Below are positions 58,889 to 64,000 of a stretch of DNA of 64,000 bases, piece after piece (the stretch's first letter is position 1; each line of letters begins with the position of its first letter). Both the position numbers and the translations under genes were made by a program. Where the stretch lies: positions 1-64,000 of the forward strand of contig QLIY01000261.1 in the NCBI GenBank assembly GCA_003260075.1, given 5' to 3'. The DNA is from Phallusia mammillata. Taxonomy: Eukaryota; Chordata; Ascidiacea; Phlebobranchia; Ascidiidae. The notes under the pieces are model-generated. The model searched no databases, had not been told where the DNA came from, and saw only the letters and a list, made by a program, of their open reading frames with translations.

Positions 58889-61790
58889 TCATGTGTCAGT
58901 TGAAGATTTTAATAGTGTATTTTGGCATTCGTCTCCGGTTGGTTTCAAGCGCAGAGCTTTCAGTATTTTGCGCAAACGCACCGAACAAATTCGACGACAG
59001 CGTTTGTTCCACAGTCCTTCTTTTCTCTGGAAAAGGCGCAACTGGTCTGAAACACAACGAGACAAATAATGATATTTGAACGCACGTACCGGAATTCGGT
59101 TATTTTACATGGCTATTCCTACGGTAAACGTAGACGTGTAGCATGTCTTGCATTGTACAAGGCAATTTTAATAAATGTTAGCCACTTACTACGACCATGA
59201 TATCAATAATTTGCTGTCATATCATTTCTAAGATTGTTATACCATTTCTAAGTTTACAATTAACTTACATTCGCTGGTGTAGCCAATGGGCTGAAAGACG
59301 CCACGTAACCGTTTTTCTTCTGCAAAGCGCTCGTATGTGCTTTGTCGCAAAGTAAGAACTTCCCGTTGTTTTAGGTCTGGTTGACAGAAAAGATCAAATT
59401 TACTTGGAGATGACATCGCTACAACAAGAGCTTGAATAGCTCAAAACGGTATTGTTTGATATTACAAGTTTAAATCTGTCTTTAAGGGAATTGACAATAT
59501 TGTACCAGGAAGTTAAACAAATACAATTAGTAGTTAAGTAACTTCTCTCACACATGTGTAATTTAATTCGAAATAACAGACTGGATCAAACTTCATACCT
59601 GTATTGATAGACCAGTTGTAAATACGAACTGAAGTGGGCAAATGAACTGCCAACACATTATCAAAATGCTCAGTGCTGTTATGTTTATCCACAGAAGATG
59701 TGTTTCCAATCGTGTTCACAAATTGATAAACTGCTATACACGACGTCTTGTTATCCATGTTATTTTCTTGTACCCTTTTTAGAGACTTGTGTGTTGTTTC
59801 GCAACGTGGGCAGCAACGATTTTTCTCTGGGCTTTCGCAGGTTTCTTGGGAACGTACAATGTCACATTTGGGCATTTTGCACTTTACTTCACCGTTCTGT
59901 CAACAAGCAAAAATCGGTAAAGATGTTGCACAATAACCCAAACGTCAAATGTAGGCTATTGTTGTTTGCGATGCGTCGAGCTACTAACACAAGAACTCAC
60001 AGCAGAAAAGGTTTGCTAAATACGGATAGGTGGCGTACCGCAGTTATTTAAATTAACATTACGACTGCATGGTTAGGGACTAATTTAACAAAAAGCTCTG
60101 GATTTTTAGATTGATGTTATTCCTATTATTGTTATGAAACCTCATACTAACCCTAATAGCCCTAAACGTCAGCATTTTTTACACAAACTGCATTTAACAT
60201 ATTTGAGCGCGCCACCTACCGGAATTTAGCAAACCCGTCTGCTGTAAGTACTGGTGTTAATAGCTCTACCTTTGCGATCTTTAAACAGATCAAAATATAC
60301 CATTTTTTTCACTAAACCTCCAAGACTGATAGGTGTGGAAATGCTAAATAGGTTGAGAACTATAATAATCACATGCCGAAAAAGACGCCAGGGGGTGCTA
60401 CAACATTATTGGTGATTTTAAATAGCTCAGAGTTCGAGCTCGTGAAAAAAAAACTTGATTCCATTGCAGTTGTTGCATGAATTTTTAGCTTAATTTTTGT
60501 TTGTTCTACGTTCTAAGTTTCCTAATTCCATAAACAACAGTTTGTTTTGTATTAGGCCTAGTCCACGCAAATCATATAAAAACTGATGTTTATGTTAATC
60601 TTACCTCACAACTGCATTCTATGCATATTTTCTTGTTTGCTTGCGGCAGTTCTGCCTTCCATGTGTCGCCACTTCTATGATCTTTGCCCGCAAACGTACA
60701 AAATTGGTTCGGATTCAAACTGTCTTTTGTTAAAGTCTGCATAAAAGGATGTCTTATGTCGCCCCCAGGTAAACGATTTTCAGTTTTGGGAATTTGCAAG
60801 CCTCCATCGACTTGAACCGGAAAGTTGGGCATGGTTCTATCGGTACAAACTGGGCAACAATCCTTGTCTGTAAAATCCGGTTGAGGACAAGCAATGGGTA
60901 GGCACAATTTAGTGCGACAGTAAGTTTCACCAGCCTGTTGATATAAAATAGTTAGAAACATTAGCATTATTCCACGTTTCTTCCGCTGGGTGGACTGCTG
61001 AGACAGGCGTCGGTTTGATTTGATTAATTTTTCGTAACGACATAAGTAGGATATATGTGCTAACCGTAAGCATTTTAAAATCATCTAAAAAACAAGCTAT
61101 CGCTTACCACACAAGCACATTGCCTGCATACGCTTCGGTCAAGGGAAATCTGTTGATAATTTTTCCCAGAAAACGTTTCACCGTGTCTGTGGTAAACCCC
61201 ATTCTCGAAACAAACCGAGTTTTTTCTCGGTACGGCAGATCCCACATTTTCATTATCTGTTGGCCACCCACCACTGTTCGTCGAAACCTTAAAACTAAAA
61301 AGGTTTGGATGTTTCTCAGTTTGACCAGTTACGCCAATACCCTCTGAACTTGCAGTATGACCATACATTGCAGTTGATTCACACCTCTTGCACTTTGTGT
61401 TTCCCTGGACAAACCAACATGCTGTTTTAAAACAAGGTAGGGTATGTAAACCTCATTTATATAAAAGCACGTATACCCTACCATTTTGCAAACGCAGGTC
61501 AAACAGAGGTTTTTAGCCAAACCCGTGTTGATCGGACTCCACATCTCACCGTTGTTGCGAACTATTCCGTTCATTACACAACTCGACACGCCTAAAGTTA
61601 CAAAATGTGTTAAGTAAGCCTACATCAGTTATTGTTGTCAGTAAGTTACAAAATTAGAGTCACCATTATTTATTCAAAGATCGGAGTGCATGCAATGTTT
61701 ACCTGTAGGATAGCCACTGGTTTTCAACGTTAATCCAAGTATAAAACACATTGCTTCGAGACAGTGAGTTAAACTATGAGCAGAAAGCAT
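58889..61790 (-). CDS. Chordin-like protein (secreted BMP antagonist)
   Basis: Seven minus-strand exons: 61703-61790, 61482-61591, 61108-61404, 60605-60934, 59599-59896, 59269-59418, 58889-59046. Total 1431 nt (476 aa), all phases consistent; CHRDL1 is about 450 aa. Chordin-like proteins bind BMPs outside the cell through von Willebrand C domains. An N-terminal hydrophobic signal is followed by a partial VWC (CVMNGIVRNNGEMWSP..CLTCVC..TKCKRC) and two full VWC domains, ending in CCPVC (exon 4) and CCPRC (exon 5). The tail is diagnostic of CHRDL rather than chordin: exons 5-7 match the conserved V.I.NW and KRCRRICSVRLRKILKALRL with a final Cys, like human CSSRVCRTELEDLVKVLYL. No CHRD domains are present. 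A second in-frame ATG lies 12 codons downstream, so the start is uncertain. Confidence 0.87.
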
Positions 61791-63632
61791 GTTAAACTAG
61801 CCAGGCTACTTCCAGTACAGAACCACTACTAAAATATAAACCAAATCACACCGTCAACATCGTCGCTTTAACTCAGATGCATTGAAACAGCAAAGAAGTT
61901 ATTTGCCGCTGGTAAAAAAAGCTTGCCTGTTGAAGAATGCCTTCAAAAAGAGATTAGCGACACCCGTGTCATTGTTTTTGATGGCGGCCGTGATAATCCG
62001 GCGACTTTCAGGTGCAGTCCTGTAAAGGTTTGTCAAGTGGTGCAAATGGGAGAAGAAATGTATTGACAAGAACACAATACAAGGTGTGAGTGGTTGCCGA
62101 AGTAATGGGACATCCTGACGACTTGATCTTTACACATTTAGCTCACAATAGTTTTTTTTAATGTTTTTTTGTTTGATTTCATACTTTTATATCACAAAAA
62201 TTAGCAAAAATGGAAGGATGTCATGCTGGCAATTCCCATCCTGCGAAAGAAGAAAAATCCTAAGTAACACATTTTCATTTGTCATACATTTCTTGGATTT
62301 TGTCGATATTTGTTGTGACCATCATTAACAAACCCTTTACATTGCTTTTGATCATAGATGGATTTTTACGAGCTGTTCGCTTTGCGCGCTGCGGAGCTGT
62401 AAGTTGTTTGCTTGACAATAATCAAAACTTCGTCTACGTATGTGAACCGCTTGAGCTCAATGCGTTGTGCTCGATCGGCGGCTTCTTTATAGTTCGGTGC
62501 ATTGATACTGCTGACTGTTGAGTGCCGAAACATTGTTTGCATTGGACGTTGCTGGCATTAAGTGCAATGGAGCAAACGTCGCCAGCAGACTGTGTTGTTT
62601 TTTGAGTTTATAAACCGCTATGGTTTGGCTTAAGTGCGGTAAAGTTAGCAAATACATTCAGTACATTTTCGTTTGTTGTTATGTTAAGGCAAGATTCAAA
62701 AAAGTGTCTAAGTGGCAGCATAATATTTGTCGATTCATGGAAATAGATATTATGTGAAACAAACAACCGCAAATGGTTACAAACGTATAGAACGAAAGGG
62801 ATGGTGTCTTATTTAGGCAAGGTGCAGTTATACAAATCTAAACTGTCAGAAATGTTATGTACACACTGTCAGAAATAAGTCTCACAAAAATATGAAAAAC
62901 AAACTGAAACTAAATGTGTACAGAAATAATCACCATAAATATAAATTTTATGAAAACAACACAGTGTTAGTAATTTGCCACCCTGTATAGGCATATGCTT
63001 TTTTTTGGTTTGGTTAAATTTTTGCCAATAGGCATGTATATAAGGCTCTTTTTGTTTCCGTTTAATGCTGATGTAGAATTAAATTCCAAGCAATATTTGA
63101 TTGTGATTGCTTATTTAATATTTGTTTTTCATCAAACTAAGTTTTCTATATATGTTTCAGGTACATATATTGCTCTTGCTTATTTTTTATTTATTCTCCT
63201 TATCCGTGTTTTTTTGTGTGTATTCAATGTCTTTAATGTTGTTTCAAAGCTGTGTTTTTGATTGTTACTTATACCCTAGCGGTGTTTGCTTGGGTTGTTC
63301 ACGAATATTATTATGTTGAAGTGCTAATTTGCTTTAAAATCACCACATTTGCACTGAAACAGATTTTATGATTTTACACTATCAGTGAGGTAGATTGCCA
63401 TGGTTTTGTTGAAGGGTAAATGTGTACACCATGTTGTTGCACTGAATTTTGAAAAGTGAATGTTTTTTATTTGTTGACAAACTATTGTTGAACATTGAAA
63501 TATTGCATGATGCTTTTTCTAACAAGTAAACAAGATATATTTTCAAAATTTATTAGACAATAGCTTCTTTGAATGTTTGTGTGCTGAAAAGACTACAGCC
63601 CTTGTGGCTTACTCCATGCTCTTGATTGCAAT
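61791..63632. other. Intergenic region upstream of the chordin-like gene
   Basis: Noncoding as far as I can see. An open frame at 62279-62521 has no recognisable domain and no supporting splice context. 62800-63350 is very AT-rich, giving hydrophobic-looking spurious frames. Confidence 0.5.
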
Positions 63633-63767
63633 ATGCCTGTGCCAACAATGGAAAATAGCAATGTAGCAACTAATAGAACACCTGAATATGATCACCACCT
63701 GCAGCGCTCTGAAGGATTGTGCCACACAAATGAACGTGTATATGATAGAGAAAATCCATCATCTGAG
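63633..63767 (+). CDS. Possible first coding exon of an unrecognised gene (partial)
   Basis: An ATG opens 45 codons of hydrophilic sequence (MPVPTMENSNVATNRTPEYD at the start) that end exactly at a GAG|GTAAAT donor, with a stop soon after if unspliced. The composition differs from the surrounding AT-rich noise. I do not recognise the protein; the gene would continue past the window. Confidence 0.3.
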
Positions 63768-64000
63768 GTAAATATAGCATAAATGATAAAAAACATTCCA
63801 GCAACAGACATACTATGTAATAGCATACTTGTGTTAATTTAGTAAAAGTTAATAAAAGATGAAACAACATCATACATTTTAAGTACATTTGCATGATTTT
63901 TATAATTTCCCCTGCAGCCTGCAGGTAATGCATTTTTTAGCATTTTTGCAACACTTTAGTACAATAAGGACTAAAATAGATATCGGTATTGATTGGACAT
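63768..64000. other. Right-edge intron or flank
   Basis: AT-rich sequence after the possible exon. CCCCTGCAG|CCTGCAG|GTAATG near 63911-63930 could be a 7-base microexon, which I consider unlikely. Nothing else seen. Confidence 0.3.

Noticed and set aside
62279-63319. Hydrophobic open frames at 62.3-63.3 kb as membrane protein genes
   Set aside because: The sequence is T-rich, which produces Phe/Leu/Ile runs by composition; no start context, splice sites or family match.
1-64000. tRNA or rRNA genes
   Set aside because: No cloverleaf with matching A and B boxes and no rRNA-like stretch was recognised by eye; a tRNAscan run would settle it.

Overview
This window is eukaryotic, AT-rich and intron-dense, with short introns, GT-AG splice sites and compact genes. 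Protein content points to a chordate invertebrate: WDR18, TMEM164, MED15, a plexin, ceruloplasmin/hephaestin-type multicopper oxidases, a BCL2-family gene and a chordin-like gene. Genome compactness, possible operon structure and strong allelic divergence suggest a tunicate, most likely a Ciona species (inference; species not proven).

Layout. WDR18 (1726-3018, +) and TMEM164 (3170-4944, +) are very close together and look like one operon. MED15 (6406-12092, -) follows in 13 exons. 12.1-14.3 kb is the divergent MED15/plexin intergenic region and holds a hAT-like element with an exact 8-bp target duplication. A 37-exon plexin (15337-38329, +, 1994 codons) comes next, preceded by a second partial copy of its first two exons. 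Two ceruloplasmin-like multicopper oxidase genes stand tail to tail (39533-46406 +; 47014-54683 -). Both carry a C-terminal leucine-rich-repeat module in their last exon, an architecture I do not know from ceruloplasmin or hephaestin. Then on the minus strand come a BOK-like BCL2-family gene (55973-58016) and a chordin-like BMP antagonist (58889-61790). The last 2 kb are largely empty apart from a possible first exon at 63633.

I rebuilt the exon models by hand from splice sites, reading phase and family conservation. MED15, TMEM164, plexin, the plus-strand oxidase, the BCL2-like gene and the chordin-like gene each sum to a whole number of codons with phase kept at every junction. The minus-strand oxidase is interrupted in one exon.

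The window also carries a strong assembly signature. There are 18 long C or G runs, 15 of them exactly 10 bases long, and most separate two slightly different copies of the same sequence. They look like inserted join marks between unmerged haplotypes. The partial plexin copy, the doubled TMEM164 3' end and several doubled exon fragments are therefore best read as allelic duplicates and not as biology.

The genes serve ordinary metazoan roles: ribosome biogenesis, transcription, semaphorin signalling, iron/copper oxidation, apoptosis and BMP control. The most interesting candidate for something undescribed is the secreted multicopper oxidase plus LRR fusion, seen in two diverged paralogues.
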